A stretch of 64,000 nucleotides of DNA from Bacteroidales bacterium (lineage in GTDB: Bacteria; Bacteroidota; Bacteroidia; Bacteroidales; ML635J-15). Below are positions 1-9,790 of the stretch, one piece after another. The notes under the pieces are model-generated. The model saw only the letters and a program-made list of their open reading frames with translations. It was not told the DNA's origin and searched no databases. Both the position numbers and the translations under genes were made by a program. Each line of letters starts with the position of its first letter. Position 1 is the first letter of the stretch. Where the stretch lies: NCBI GenBank assembly GCA_016937855.1, contig JAFGVU010000101.1:18811-82810 (forward strand), given 5' to 3'.

Positions 1-63
1 GCAATATTCCCAATTAGAAGAGCAATAAAAATGAATCCGGCAGAGGTTTTACGAACGGAGTAA
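1..63 (+). CDS. C-terminal end of an FtsX-like ABC transporter permease (partial)
   Basis: Reading frame 1 is open from the window edge and encodes about 20 residues ending PAEVLRTE before TAA at 61-63. A proline-alanine-glutamate stretch followed by LRTE/LRYE is the usual extreme C-terminus of MacB/LolC-type permeases, just after the last membrane segment. The next gene downstream is the matching ATPase, so the two very likely form one transporter. Only the tail is visible, so substrate and start cannot be judged. Confidence 0.6.
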   Translation, partial: AIFPIRRAIKMNPAEVLRTE

Positions 64-170
64 GTTAAAATATACGTAAAATTAAAAAGAAATAGAATGA
101 AACACATTAACAACTACATAAAAAACACTCTCGCCACTTTAGACACTTTAGGCACTTAAAATTATACATC

Positions 171-854
171 ATGAAAATAATAGAAATCAAAAACCTACAC
201 AAAATTTACACCGAGACAGCAGTTCCGGTAAAGGCGGTAAACGGAATAGATTTAAGCTTTGACCAAGGTGAATTTACGGCAATTGTTGGTCCTTCGGGAT
301 CGGGAAAAACGACTTTTCTAAATATGCTTGGCGGCTTGGATAAACCTAGCGAAGGCGAAGTAATAATTGATGGAATTAATATCGGAAGTTTGAGTTCAAA
401 ACAAGTAATCGATTTCCGATTAAGGAATATTGGCTTTGTTTTTCAGGCATATAACTTAATTCCGGTTTTAACGGCAAAGGAGAATGTCGAATTTATTATG
501 CAGCTGCAAAATCAAGACAAAAAAGAAAGAGAAGCTCGTGCTATTGAAATGCTAAAAGCAGTTGGGCTGGGCGAAAGAATAAATAATAGACCGGCAAAAC
601 TCTCCGGAGGAGAACAGCAACGAGTAGCTGTAGCAAGAGCTTTGGCTTCAAAACCAAAATTCATTCTTGCCGACGAACCAACGGCAAATCTCGATTCTGC
701 ATCAACAAATAATTTGCTCGAAATAATGCAGGAGCTTAATAAAAAAGAAAATATCACATTCATTTTCTCAACTCACGACCAACGTGTAGTTAACAAAGCA
801 AGAAGAGTGATTACAATCGATGATGGCAAGGTAAAAACTGATGTTAAGATTTAA
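171..854 (+). CDS. ABC transporter ATP-binding protein, LolD/MacB type
   Basis: A 227-residue cytoplasmic ATPase that would power the permease ending at position 63. All nucleotide-binding motifs are visible: Walker [10 protein letters not shown] near residue 40, Q-loop in [18 protein letters not shown], signature [15 protein letters not shown] near 141, Walker [14 protein letters not shown] and H-loop STHD near 205. Length and motifs fit the LolD/MacB/FtsE subfamily, which handles lipoproteins, macrolides or peptides; the substrate cannot be read from the sequence. It starts at ATG 171 after a leader of about 100 bp containing two copies of CACTTTAG. It is probably co-transcribed with the upstream permease. 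Confidence 0.93.
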   Translation: MKIIEIKNLHKIYTETAVPVKAVNGIDLSFDQGEFTAIVGPSGSGKTTFLNMLGGLDKPSEGEVIIDGINIGSLSSKQVIDFRLRNIGFVFQAYNLIPVLTAKENVEFIMQLQNQDKKEREARAIEMLKAVGLGERINNRPAKLSGGEQQRVAVARALASKPKFILADEPTANLDSASTNNLLEIMQELNKKENITFIFSTHDQRVVNKARRVITIDDGKVKTDVKI

Positions 855-907
855 CAATTGTGAATAAATTAAAGTCGATTATCTTTTTACCTTTAATCAT
901 CCTTTAG

Positions 908-915
908 TATCTTTA
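908..915 (+). promoter_or_regulatory. Bacteroidota -7 box (TATCTTTA) for the Bro-N gene
   Basis: The sequence matches TAnnTTTG at seven of eight positions and lies 17 bp before the ATG at 933. The gap after the ABC ATPase shows no terminator, so read-through is also possible. Confidence 0.45.
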
Positions 916-932
916 CAACAAACACATTTGCT

Positions 933-1769
933 ATGACAAAAGAAAATTCAATAAAAGTTTTTGAACAGAAACAAGTTCGCACACATTGGGAAGCAGACCA
1001 AGAAAAATGGTATTTTTCGATTATTGATATTATCGGGATATTAACTGACAGTCCTAATCCAAGAAAGTATTGGAGCGTTTTAAAATCTAGACTTAGAAAA
1101 GAAGGAAGCGAGTTGGCAACAAATTGTAGTCAACTGAAAATGTTGTCAACTGATGGTAAATATTATAAAACCGATGTTGCTGATACTGAGCAAATTTTCA
1201 GATTAATTCAATCTGTTCCTTCGAAAAAAGCCGAGCCTTTTAAACTTTGGTTAGCACAGGTTGGGCGTGAACGAATTGATGAAATTGAAGACCCCGAAAT
1301 TGGTATTGACCGACTTATGGAGACATATTTGCGAAAAGGCTACAGCAAAGATTGGATTAATCAACGTTTAAAAAGTATAGAAGTAAGAAAAGAGCTGACA
1401 GACGAGTGGGAAACACGTGGTGTTCAAAAGGGGCAGGAGTTTGCAATACTAACCGATGATATTACAAAAGCATGGAGCGGTCTGTCCACAAAAGATTATA
1501 AGGTCTTAAAAGATTTGAAGAAAGAAAATCTTCGCGACCACATGACTAATCTAGAATTAGTTCTTAATATGCTCGCCGAGGCAACAACAACTGAAATCTC
1601 GAAAGAAAAAAAACCTAATACATTTAATGAAAATCGCAAAATCGCAAAGCAAGGTGGTACAATTGCCGGTAATACCAGACGAGAAATTGAAGAAAAGACA
1701 GGAAAAAAAATAGTAAGCGGTAAAAATGCTAAAGAAATTAATCCTAAGAAAAATATTAAATTAGATTAA
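933..1769 (+). CDS. Bro-N domain protein (antirepressor / DinD-like)
   Basis: A 278-residue soluble protein. The N-terminal 110 residues (for example EKWYFSIIDIIGILTDSPNPRKYW and later LWLAQVGRERIDEIEDPE) resemble the Bro-N domain of phage antirepressors and DinD-like chromosomal proteins, which bind DNA. The C-terminal third is lysine-rich and contains a helical KEKKPNTFNENRKIAKQGG segment. No signal peptide or membrane segment is seen. The gene stands alone between the ABC ATPase and a DUF4143 ATPase, with no other phage genes, so a prophage remnant or a resident accessory regulator are both possible. The family call is fairly firm; the role is unknown. Confidence 0.75.
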   Translation: MTKENSIKVFEQKQVRTHWEADQEKWYFSIIDIIGILTDSPNPRKYWSVLKSRLRKEGSELATNCSQLKMLSTDGKYYKTDVADTEQIFRLIQSVPSKKAEPFKLWLAQVGRERIDEIEDPEIGIDRLMETYLRKGYSKDWINQRLKSIEVRKELTDEWETRGVQKGQEFAILTDDITKAWSGLSTKDYKVLKDLKKENLRDHMTNLELVLNMLAEATTTEISKEKKPNTFNENRKIAKQGGTIAGNTRREIEEKTGKKIVSGKNAKEINPKKNIKLD

Positions 1770-1789
1770 GAATAAAACAGGCAAAGAGT

Positions 1790-1845
1790 TTCGACTATAC
1801 TCGAAATAATACGCAATAAATTCAAATGATTCGACTGTAGTCGAA
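1790..1845 (+). promoter_or_regulatory. Pair of 16-bp palindromes, candidate operator
   Basis: TTCGACTATACTCGAA (1790-1805) and TTCGACTGTAGTCGAA (1830-1845) are each near-perfect inverted repeats with outer arms TTCGA/TCGAA. They start exactly 40 bp apart, about four helical turns, so both would face the same side of the DNA. The second lies just upstream of the -7 box at 1856, in the -33 region of the following gene. The neighbouring Bro-N protein is a plausible binder (inference). The core TTCGA..TCGAA is shared with the dispersed palindrome family described elsewhere in the window. Confidence 0.5.
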
Positions 1846-1855
1846 ATAAAATTTG

Positions 1856-1863
1856 TATATTTG
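1856..1863 (+). promoter_or_regulatory. Bacteroidota -7 box (TATATTTG) for the DUF4143 ATPase gene
   Basis: Exact TAnnTTTG match, 15 bp before the ATG at 1879. It supports that ATG over the in-frame TTG at 1861, which lies inside the box. Confidence 0.65.
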
Positions 1864-1878
1864 CATAAAACAAATATT

Positions 1879-3090
1879 ATGATTACAAGATACAAATATT
1901 TACAAAGAATAATTCCGTTTATTGATAAACCTTTGATTAAAGCAGTTACTGGAATACGTAGATGTGGAAAAAGCACCTTTCTCAAGCAGATTATCACACA
2001 TTTAATCGAAAACGGTATCCGTCAAGAACAAATAATCAGTATAAATAAAGAATTGCTTGAATTTGATTCTATTCGCAATTATTTCGATTTGCATAAATTT
2101 GTAAGTTTAAAGGCAAAGAAAACCGATCAAAAATATTATTTGTTTATTGATGAGGTACAAGAAATCGAAGAATGGGAAAAAGCAGTTAATTCATTTCTGG
2201 CAGAGGACAAGTATGACATTTATATAAGTGGTTCAAACGCAAGGATGCTTTCTTCGGATTTAGCAACATTGATAACAGGCAGATACATAGAATTTAAAAT
2301 TTACACTCTAAATTTTTCTGAATTCAAAGAACTTTATTTGACTCATCAAAAGAATCTCGATGAGGATTTTGTTTTTACAGAATACATTAAATATGGCGGT
2401 TTTCCCGGATTGCATAATCTTGTTTGGGAAGAAAGTATTTTAAGACAATATCTCGAATCTATTTATAATACGGTAGTTCTAAAAGATGTTATTTTAAAAA
2501 ATAAAATCAAGGATGTTTCAATGCTCAACAAAATCATTGTGTTTATCGCTGCAAATACAGGAAATATTACAAGTGCGAAGAGTATTAGTGATTTTGTAAA
2601 ATCTCAAGGAAACAAAGTATCTCCCGACACAGTTTTAAACTATCTACAATACGCAATGGATGCTTTATTAATTCATAAAATTAAGAGGTATGATATTATT
2701 GGTAAGACAATACTCGAAACCTTCGAGAAGTATTTTCTTGCTGATACCGGCTTAGCATTAAATACTTTGGGAAATTCTCCGGATACGATTTCGGGAAAGC
2801 TAGAGAATATAGTTTTACACGAATTGCTGTCGCGTGGATATAAAGTTAATATTGGTAAAAGTAAGGAAAAAGAGATTGATTTCATTGCTACACTCAACAG
2901 CGAAAAAATATACATTCAGGTATGCACTACACTAACAGACGAAAAAGTAATTAATCGCGAATATGGTGCATTTACCGGAATATCTGACAATTATCCCAAA
3001 TATGTTTTGTCTATGGACAAATCAGGGTTTACTACAGATTCAAACGGGATTAAATGGAAAAATCTTATTGATTTTCTCTTAGATAGATAA
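1879..3090 (+). CDS. AAA-family ATPase with DUF4143 C-terminal domain
   Basis: A 403-residue cytoplasmic protein of the common AAA_14/DUF4143 family. Walker A is GIRRCGKST near residue 26; Walker B is YYLFIDEVQEIEEWE; the family motif SGSNARMLS follows. The C-terminal part (KEKEIDFIA and the preceding SRGYKVNIG) fits the DUF4143 segment, which carries a PD-(D/E)XK-like fold. The family is widespread and mobile, with no agreed function. ATG 1879 is chosen because the -7 box overlaps the earlier TTG. Two palindromes lie upstream. Confidence 0.85.
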   Translation: MITRYKYLQRIIPFIDKPLIKAVTGIRRCGKSTFLKQIITHLIENGIRQEQIISINKELLEFDSIRNYFDLHKFVSLKAKKTDQKYYLFIDEVQEIEEWEKAVNSFLAEDKYDIYISGSNARMLSSDLATLITGRYIEFKIYTLNFSEFKELYLTHQKNLDEDFVFTEYIKYGGFPGLHNLVWEESILRQYLESIYNTVVLKDVILKNKIKDVSMLNKIIVFIAANTGNITSAKSISDFVKSQGNKVSPDTVLNYLQYAMDALLIHKIKRYDIIGKTILETFEKYFLADTGLALNTLGNSPDTISGKLENIVLHELLSRGYKVNIGKSKEKEIDFIATLNSEKIYIQVCTTLTDEKVINREYGAFTGISDNYPKYVLSMDKSGFTTDSNGIKWKNLIDFLLDR

Positions 3091-3160
3091 AATATGAAAC
3101 AACTCGAACTAAACAAATGAGTAATAATAGAATTGTTTCAATAAACAAAATGAAAACGGA

Positions 3161-4336
3161 ATGAAAAAAATTCTCTTAATATTAGCATTTATAGTTTCGA
3201 TGTTCTCAGTTTTCGCTCAAGAATCCAGTCCTAAGTTCGAGGCAGGTGGATATCTAAAATACATGCAAACGACTTCGTTTAGCGATATATCTGACTATTG
3301 GATAACTGACAACTTGATACATAATCGTCTGGATTTTTCGTATTATCCTGCCCAGTGGCTAGATGTAAAACTTAGTATTCGTAATCGCTTTTTCTTTGGT
3401 CAGCAGGTGAGCATGATGTCGCTCGCAGGATCAGGAAATCTTTACTCAGATATGATTGATAAAAACAGTGGATTTATTGATTTGTCGTGGAATTATCTCG
3501 AAAACAAATCGTTTTTCTTCAACACTTCAATCGATCGTGCATTTATCGACATTCAAAAAGGCAAATGGAATATTACAGCAGGTCGTCATCGCATCAACTG
3601 GGGACAAACTTTTGTGTGGAATGCAAACGATATTTTTAATGCTTACTCATATTTCGATTTCGACTACGAAGAAAAACCAGGTAGTGATGCCATGCGCATA
3701 CAATATAATCTCGATTATGCGTCACGAATAGACCTTGCTGCATCGGTAAACAATGACACAAGCATTACTGCTGCCGGATTATTTGTCTTTAACAAATTTA
3801 ATTACGACTTTCAGTTAATGGGAGGAATTTTTCGCTCCGAAGATTATGTAGCCGGACTTGGATTTACAGGAAATCTTTTCAACGGCAGTTTTAGAGGCGA
3901 AGCAAGTTATTTTCATAACATCACAAACTTTGCCGACACAAGCGGAACAATCTCAGCATCAATAGGTTACGATTATGTTTTAAAAAATGCAATGATGCTT
4001 CAAGTCGAAGCTCTTTTCAACACCTCAGCACCAAAAAATTCCGAATTTAGTCTAACAGATTTATATGCAATGCAACTTAGTGCTAAAAATTTATGGTTTT
4101 CGCGTTTTGCGATGTTTGCAGCAATTTCTTATCCTGTTTCTCCTATAATTAGTGTTTCTCTTGGAGGTATGTATAGCCCACAAAACAATTTTATTTTCGC
4201 CGGACCTTCTGTGTCGCTATCAATGTCGGATAATTTTTTGATAGACTTTAATGTACAAACTTTCCAAAGCGACATTTCAATAAGCGATGGCGGAAAAGGA
4301 ACTTATGCGTTTTTGAGGGGAAGGTGGAGTTTTTAG
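3161..4336 (+). CDS. Outer-membrane beta-barrel protein, unassigned
   Basis: A 391-residue protein with a clear signal peptide (MKKILLILAFIVSMFSVFAQ) ending in the SVFAQ cleavage site typical of Bacteroidota. The mature part alternates aromatic and polar residues, with many short amphipathic strands and a final strand ending in RGRWSF, as expected for a barrel assembled by BAM. The stretch GRHRINWGQTFVWNANDIFN is reminiscent of porin-like families (alginate-export or DUF1302-like), but the match is loose. The start is the ATG at 3161, which follows a short AT-rich gap. Substrate unknown. Confidence 0.75.
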   Translation: MKKILLILAFIVSMFSVFAQESSPKFEAGGYLKYMQTTSFSDISDYWITDNLIHNRLDFSYYPAQWLDVKLSIRNRFFFGQQVSMMSLAGSGNLYSDMIDKNSGFIDLSWNYLENKSFFFNTSIDRAFIDIQKGKWNITAGRHRINWGQTFVWNANDIFNAYSYFDFDYEEKPGSDAMRIQYNLDYASRIDLAASVNNDTSITAAGLFVFNKFNYDFQLMGGIFRSEDYVAGLGFTGNLFNGSFRGEASYFHNITNFADTSGTISASIGYDYVLKNAMMLQVEALFNTSAPKNSEFSLTDLYAMQLSAKNLWFSRFAMFAAISYPVSPIISVSLGGMYSPQNNFIFAGPSVSLSMSDNFLIDFNVQTFQSDISISDGGKGTYAFLRGRWSF

Positions 4337-4559
4337 AGAATCCAGAAACTAAAACTCAGAAAATCTGCAAATTTTTAGAATTGTAGAAGAAATCGGAATC
4401 AAACCGCAAAATTAACGTTAAAATTGCGATTACAATCCTAATATTTCAAGTTTCCATTATATAATTCTCAATATTGTCTGGTCTTACTACATGAAATTAT
4501 TTCTCAGTAGTATTATAATCTTTCAAGTACAAATGCAAATCCCATTCTCACCATAGGTC
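4337..4559. other. Intergenic stretch before a sorting-domain remnant
   Basis: No gene, hairpin terminator or promoter box is seen in this AT-rich stretch after the barrel gene. The sequence that follows it (4560-4621) is the broken end of a T9SS cargo gene, so part of this stretch may be decayed coding sequence. Confidence 0.4.
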
Positions 4560-4621
4560 TTTACTTTGTAAAACTTATTGCTGGCGATAAGATTTCGGTT
4601 GGGGAATTGGTGGAGGAGTAA
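4560..4621 (+). pseudogene. Orphan 3' remnant of a T9SS sorting domain
   Basis: In frame this encodes YFVKLIAGDKISVGELVEE and then TAA, nearly the same as the last 20 residues of the two T9SS cargo proteins ending at 9773 and 12854. By eye it differs from the 12854 copy by three bases over 62 bp. No signal peptide or open frame leads into it, so the rest of the gene has been lost or replaced. It indicates that this locus once held another cargo gene. Confidence 0.8.
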
Positions 4622-4676
4622 AAAATGTTGTTTAAAGAAACAAAACATTTCATTTTGCTATTACAAAAACACTTCA

Positions 4677-4684
4677 TATATTTG
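4677..4684 (+). promoter_or_regulatory. Bacteroidota -7 box (TATATTTG) for the large T9SS cargo gene
   Basis: Exact TAnnTTTG match 67 bp upstream of the ATG at 4752, giving an AT-rich leader of about 60 nt. It lies after the sorting-domain remnant and so separates it from the new gene. Confidence 0.55.
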
Positions 4685-4751
4685 TATACTTAAACATCTC
4701 TTTGCTTTATTAAGCTTTTATTATAGTATTTTTATTATTTACGTTCGTTTT

Positions 4752-7700
4752 ATGAAAAAAATTATAATCACATTGGTCTTATATCTACTTTGTTCTAATT
4801 CATATTCTCAGGAGAAACAAAACGTTTATATTGAAGATAAGGAACAAAAGAATACAGGTCTAAACTATATTAAATCAAATTGTAGGATCGAGAGATTTAA
4901 TAGAACTATTGATACAGTTGTAATCAGTAAGACAGTTGAAAAATCAGGAGAGACTTTTTACGTTTATGCCGATGCTTATACTCCTCAGATTTTGGTTGAA
5001 GATATTTTAGCTTCTGGTTGTATAAGCATTTCTAATGTTGTTTATAATGGTTCAGAGGAAGCGATTGGATATTTCGATGGAGCACAAGACATAATAGGAA
5101 TGAATCGAGGAATTATTTTATCTACTGGGAAGGCAATTAATTCCGCAGGTGAAAACACAGTATCATATACAAGCGACAATCTCAATTCTCCAGGAAATGC
5201 CGCACTTGAAACAATAATATCTGAGGGAACAAACGATGCTGCTGTTTTAAAATTTAATTTTATTCCAGCTTCAAATATGGTTAAACTTGAGTTTGTTTTT
5301 GCAAGTGAAGAATATCCTGAATTTATTGAAATGCCTTATGCTGATCCTTTTGCAATTTTTATTTCCGGAGGACCCGAACAATATGATAATGTGAATATTG
5401 CCTTAATACCAGAAACTCAAACTAATATATCATCTATAACTATAAATTCAAATGTGAATAGTCAATATTACATCAGTAATTGGAATCCCGCAACTCTTAA
5501 TACTGTATTTGATGGTCTTACAACAACACTCACTGCTAAATCGAATGTTACTCCAGGCGCCGAATACACTTTAAAAATTGCTATTGCTGACGGTGCGGAT
5601 TGGTCATATAATTCGGCAGTTTTTTTAAAAGCAGGAAGCTTCACTAATTTTGTTGATGATATGCCTTTTAGTGTTAACACAGAGTTAGTTGATGTGCCAA
5701 ACGCATCAACAGGTTCATTTACTCTGTACAGAACAGATGTTTTGCCAACAAATCAACCTATCGACATATTATTATCTTTTTTCGGATCGGCACAGATGGG
5801 TGTTGATTATTCAATGATTCCTAATATTGTTACAATCCCACCAAATACCGATTCAATTAACGTAAATTTTGAAACATTTCACTATTGTGGTCCAGATGAA
5901 AAAAATATAATTATTAGTTTTCAAGACAATTGCAATTTCAATCTTGAAAACACGAATTTCGATAAAGAGTTCAGAATCATTCCAGTAGGACTGGAAGTTG
6001 ATTTCTCAGTTATTAGTCTTCCTGATTGTGGTATAGGGAACGGTGTTGTTCAGGCATTAGTTGTTAATGGTACTGAACCATATACTTATGTTTGGGAAAA
6101 TCCCGAATATGGCACAGAGCATATAGCCTCTAACCTAATGGCCGGAGCAATTTCTGTCACAGTTTCTGAAACAACAGGTTGCTCAGCCACGAGCAGTTTT
6201 ATGCTTGATAGTAATTATGATTTTATTTTATCTGCAGAAGAGCTATCTCCTGTAACATGCAATAGTGGTAATGATGGAATAATTAAAATCATTTTCAACG
6301 GCGAAATGCCGTATAATCTATTTTGGTCAAACGGATCGGATGTAGGAGAACTTAATGACATCAGTGTTAATGAGTTAAATCTTGAGAATTTAGTTGCTGG
6401 TAATTATGGTTTTACAGCAACAGATGCCAATAATTGTATGAAGTATTTTTCTATTGAAGTAACCCAGCCAGAAGCAATCATTTGTCCAGAAGATCTTTTA
6501 TTGGAGATAAATGCCGAAGCATTTACTTTTAATGGATACATTCAACCGGAGGGGGGAATATATTATGTTGATGGAGTTGTTCAAACAGAGTTCTTGCCTG
6601 CCATGTATGGTCTTGGTGAGTATAATGTGTTTTATGAATATATAGATGCACAGTTATGCTCAAACACCTGCAACTTTAATCTAATTGTTTATGAAGATGA
6701 GAGTTTACCAGACATAACAACTCTTGCTGCAAATGAAATAGGGTATTTTCATGCTATAGCATCAGGTGTCGTTACAAATAATAACGGATTCACAGTTATT
6801 AACAGAGGTTTTGTTTGGAGCACGACCGAATATCCAACAATATTAGAAAATACTGGTCATATTAGTCAAGCTGGTTCTTTAGGTGAATTTCAAAATCAAC
6901 TTGTTCTTTTAAACCCTTCAACCTCATATTTTGTCAGAGCATACGCTATTAACATTAACGGAATTTCATATGGACAAAGCATCTGTTTTACAACCGAACC
7001 ATCTCCAGAGGAAATAATATTAATGCAGAATGGAGTCGTGTCAACTTGCAACGCCGCATTCTATGATTCAGGGGGTGAATTGTCGAATTACTCGGATAAT
7101 TCAAATTATGTCTTAACTATCGAGCCTAGTGAACCAAATTCAAAAATATGCTTGAAATTTGGAATGCTTGAAATTGAAAATATATTTGATATATTATCTA
7201 TTTATGATGGACCTTCTATAGAAAGTCCACTAATTGGTCAGTATATAAGTACAGATAATCTCATTACAGTGCGTTCAAGTCACCCTTCAGGTTCTTTGAC
7301 AATAAAATTTGTGTCTGATGGAACATTAACAAAAGAAGGTTGGCAGGCACTTATTAGCTGTGAAACGACAATTCCTTGCCAAAACTACTCAACACAAATT
7401 GTTTCTAGTCTTCCCGAGCCTTTTTCGACAGACTCTCTATGGATTAATCTATGCCTTGGGCAGGAGCTAGCAATGTCAGCAGAAGTTGATTTTGTTGAAA
7501 ATGGACTATATTATACTCAGTCCGAAGCAGGTCTAAATACTAAATGGATAGTATCTTCTCAAAACACATATAATCTTTATCCATCGCAGGGGTTAAGCAA
7601 TTTTAGTCATGTGTTTGATAGCACTGGCTTGTTTTTTGTGTTTTTGATTAACACAGACGAAAGAGGTTGTATCTCTTCAATTCCTGAAGCATACAAAGTG

Positions 7701-9773
7701 CTTGTTCATGATACAGCAAGTATGTTGAATATTATGGTATCAGACGATATTATTTGTTCTAACGAACAATTAAGTCTTTTTGCCGAAACACCAGTAAGTA
7801 TTTACAACTATGAATTGAACTCGCGTCTTGAAGTAAATTCATGTCTTATCGATTACGAAGAAAATGAATGGGCTCTATCATTTAATGAGTTTGAAGCGGG
7901 AAGACAAATCACTTCCTCGAGCGATATTTCCGAAATTTGTTTGGGAATTGAACATTCCTATATTGGTGAGCTAGAAATTTACATTCGTTGTCAGAACGGA
8001 CAGCAGATAGAACTTTTACACTCTCCAAATGCGTGTAGTTCTTCTTTCTTTGGTGTCCCAATAGATGGCACAGGCACAGATTGTGTTCCTGGGGAACTTT
8101 GGAACTACTGTTTTAGTGAAAGTGCAACTGATACTATAACATCTGTTTGTCAAAGTCAGAATTCTGTTCCCGCTGGAAGTTATGCGCCTTTTCAATCCTT
8201 TGAGGGATTGATCGGCTGTCCATTAAATGGAGAATGGTATTTTGGAATAAAAGATAATTTATATTCTGATGATGGTACAATAAGTTATTTTGAAATAAAT
8301 TTTAGCGAAGACCTTTTATTCGATACAGTGATTTCTAATTATCCAACAAATTCTATTTCATGGTTTGGAGATGGTATAGATTTTAATGAAGACGGTATTG
8401 CAACTGCTTACCCATCGACAGCTGGTCTTAATCAATATACACTTCAGTTTGATGGAATTTGTGGAAGTTTTGATACAATAATTAATATTTTTGTTGAAAC
8501 AGCGTTAAATGATTTTAGTATTTCTCCATCTACTGATATCGAGTTTTTACAAGGGGATTTTGTTGTTTTGTCTGTCGAGGCTGTTGATTCGGCACAATAC
8601 CAATGGTTTAGAGATGGGATTCCTATTAATAACAGTTCTTCACATAATTTAACAGTATATCAAACGGGTATATATTCAGCTGTAATCTACAACTCTTGCA
8701 ATTCTGTTTTAAGCTCTAATAGTGTATTAGTTACTGTCCTTGACAGTATAATATGTCCAGAAAACAGTATTGTTTGTGCTAATTCAGCTCCCTTTATTCT
8801 CGATCAAGCACAACCTGCCGGGGGTGAGTACACATGCACGACTCAGCCAGATGCAATAATAAATGGTTACTTTGATCCTGAGATTGCTTTTGGAACACAA
8901 AATATCCATTACGAATTAGGTTCAAATAGTTGTAGTTACACAATTTCAGTTGTCGATTATCCTTCATCTGTACCCGATATTGAAATTTGTTTGGTTACCG
9001 TTGACGAAAATAATCACAATAAAATTATGTGGGAAAAACCGGTAACAGATTCAATTGAGGCCTTCAATATTTATAAGGATAATGGAACAAATTTCTTTTA
9101 TATTGGCAACACAATCTATAGCGACGATAGCTATTTTATAGATGAAATTTCTGAGCCTCAAACACAGTCATATAGGTATAAAATTGCCGGATTCAGCACT
9201 TGTGGTTTCGAGTCAGCACTTAGCGATTTTCACCAAACTGTCTTGCTTGAAATAACTGAACAAACCGACTCGTGGTATTTATCATGGACACCATACGTTG
9301 GAATTGATGACTTTTCTGTTAATGTATTAAGAGGAACTGCTCCGGACAATCTTGAGATAATAGCAAGTTTTGATAATACTGTAACAGAATATACAGATAA
9401 TGATCCTCCGTCTGGATATGTTTATTATCAAATTGAAGTTGTGTTGTCAACACCTTGCGATGTCAGTAAAACTATTTCGCAACTTTATTCAAATATTGCG
9501 ACAAATGATCCTGAATATTATTTAACTGTTGATATTGATGAATATGTCTTAACAAACAGCATCTTCCCCAACCCCACCACAAATTCTTTTATTATAAAAT
9601 CAGCAAATACCCCTGCAAATGTCCAAATCATTGACATTAACGGAAAACTTGTAAAATCAATTAACAAATATTCGGGCGAAAATATTGATATTACCGACTT
9701 ACAAGGTGGAATTTACTTTGTAAAACTAATTGCAGGCGATAAAATTTCGGTTGGGAAATTGGTGGTGGAGTAG
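4752..9773 (+). CDS. Giant multidomain secreted protein with T9SS sorting domain
   Basis: A 1673-residue surface or secreted protein. The signal peptide is MKKIIITLVLYLLCSNSYSQ; the ATG at 4752 is chosen because the frame upstream is not signal-like. Approximate order: choice-of-anchor L domain 83-296 (FVFASEEYPEFIEMPYADPF); a Calx-beta-like segment 296-406; SprB-like repeats 416-573; an Fn3-like segment 646-750; a CUB-like domain 756-870 (LSIYDGP); a proprotein-convertase P-like domain 1036-1190; an Ig-like segment near 1260; two Fn3-like segments 1400-1580; and a T9SS type A sorting domain 1599-1673 (SIFPNPTTNSFIIKS). The mix suggests an adhesin or binding protein; no catalytic domain is seen. 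The sorting domain is about 94% identical in DNA to that of the gene ending at 12854. Confidence 0.88.
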   Translation: MKKIIITLVLYLLCSNSYSQEKQNVYIEDKEQKNTGLNYIKSNCRIERFNRTIDTVVISKTVEKSGETFYVYADAYTPQILVEDILASGCISISNVVYNGSEEAIGYFDGAQDIIGMNRGIILSTGKAINSAGENTVSYTSDNLNSPGNAALETIISEGTNDAAVLKFNFIPASNMVKLEFVFASEEYPEFIEMPYADPFAIFISGGPEQYDNVNIALIPETQTNISSITINSNVNSQYYISNWNPATLNTVFDGLTTTLTAKSNVTPGAEYTLKIAIADGADWSYNSAVFLKAGSFTNFVDDMPFSVNTELVDVPNASTGSFTLYRTDVLPTNQPIDILLSFFGSAQMGVDYSMIPNIVTIPPNTDSINVNFETFHYCGPDEKNIIISFQDNCNFNLENTNFDKEFRIIPVGLEVDFSVISLPDCGIGNGVVQALVVNGTEPYTYVWENPEYGTEHIASNLMAGAISVTVSETTGCSATSSFMLDSNYDFILSAEELSPVTCNSGNDGIIKIIFNGEMPYNLFWSNGSDVGELNDISVNELNLENLVAGNYGFTATDANNCMKYFSIEVTQPEAIICPEDLLLEINAEAFTFNGYIQPEGGIYYVDGVVQTEFLPAMYGLGEYNVFYEYIDAQLCSNTCNFNLIVYEDESLPDITTLAANEIGYFHAIASGVVTNNNGFTVINRGFVWSTTEYPTILENTGHISQAGSLGEFQNQLVLLNPSTSYFVRAYAININGISYGQSICFTTEPSPEEIILMQNGVVSTCNAAFYDSGGELSNYSDNSNYVLTIEPSEPNSKICLKFGMLEIENIFDILSIYDGPSIESPLIGQYISTDNLITVRSSHPSGSLTIKFVSDGTLTKEGWQALISCETTIPCQNYSTQIVSSLPEPFSTDSLWINLCLGQELAMSAEVDFVENGLYYTQSEAGLNTKWIVSSQNTYNLYPSQGLSNFSHVFDSTGLFFVFLINTDERGCISSIPEAYKVLVHDTASMLNIMVSDDIICSNEQLSLFAETPVSIYNYELNSRLEVNSCLIDYEENEWALSFNEFEAGRQITSSSDISEICLGIEHSYIGELEIYIRCQNGQQIELLHSPNACSSSFFGVPIDGTGTDCVPGELWNYCFSESATDTITSVCQSQNSVPAGSYAPFQSFEGLIGCPLNGEWYFGIKDNLYSDDGTISYFEINFSEDLLFDTVISNYPTNSISWFGDGIDFNEDGIATAYPSTAGLNQYTLQFDGICGSFDTIINIFVETALNDFSISPSTDIEFLQGDFVVLSVEAVDSAQYQWFRDGIPINNSSSHNLTVYQTGIYSAVIYNSCNSVLSSNSVLVTVLDSIICPENSIVCANSAPFILDQAQPAGGEYTCTTQPDAIINGYFDPEIAFGTQNIHYELGSNSCSYTISVVDYPSSVPDIEICLVTVDENNHNKIMWEKPVTDSIEAFNIYKDNGTNFFYIGNTIYSDDSYFIDEISEPQTQSYRYKIAGFSTCGFESALSDFHQTVLLEITEQTDSWYLSWTPYVGIDDFSVNVLRGTAPDNLEIIASFDNTVTEYTDNDPPSGYVYYQIEVVLSTPCDVSKTISQLYSNIATNDPEYYLTVDIDEYVLTNSIFPNPTTNSFIIKSANTPANVQIIDINGKLVKSINKYSGENIDITDLQGGIYFVKLIAGDKISVGKLVVE
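9548..9773 (+). repeat. Duplicated T9SS sorting-domain cassette, copy 1
   Basis: This 226-bp 3' end aligns without gaps to 12629-12854, with about 13 mismatches by eye, while the bodies of the two genes are unrelated. That points to recent duplication or gene conversion of the sorting-domain tail alone. Confidence 0.85.
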
Positions 9774-9774
9774 G
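9753..9774 (+). repeat. 22-bp direct repeat, left copy, bracketing the AbiE cassette
   Basis: The sequence begins GGGAAATTGG and ends GGAGTAGG, covering the last seven codons (including TAG) of the giant T9SS gene plus one base. It recurs exactly at 11521-11542, just past the toxin gene. Flanking bases on both sides differ. Confidence 0.85.
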
Positions 9775-9790
9775 TAAAGCCAGTATAATC

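Noticed and set aside
933-3090. Prophage region
   Set aside because: A Bro-N protein alone is not enough. No integrase, capsid, terminase or attachment repeat is seen nearby.
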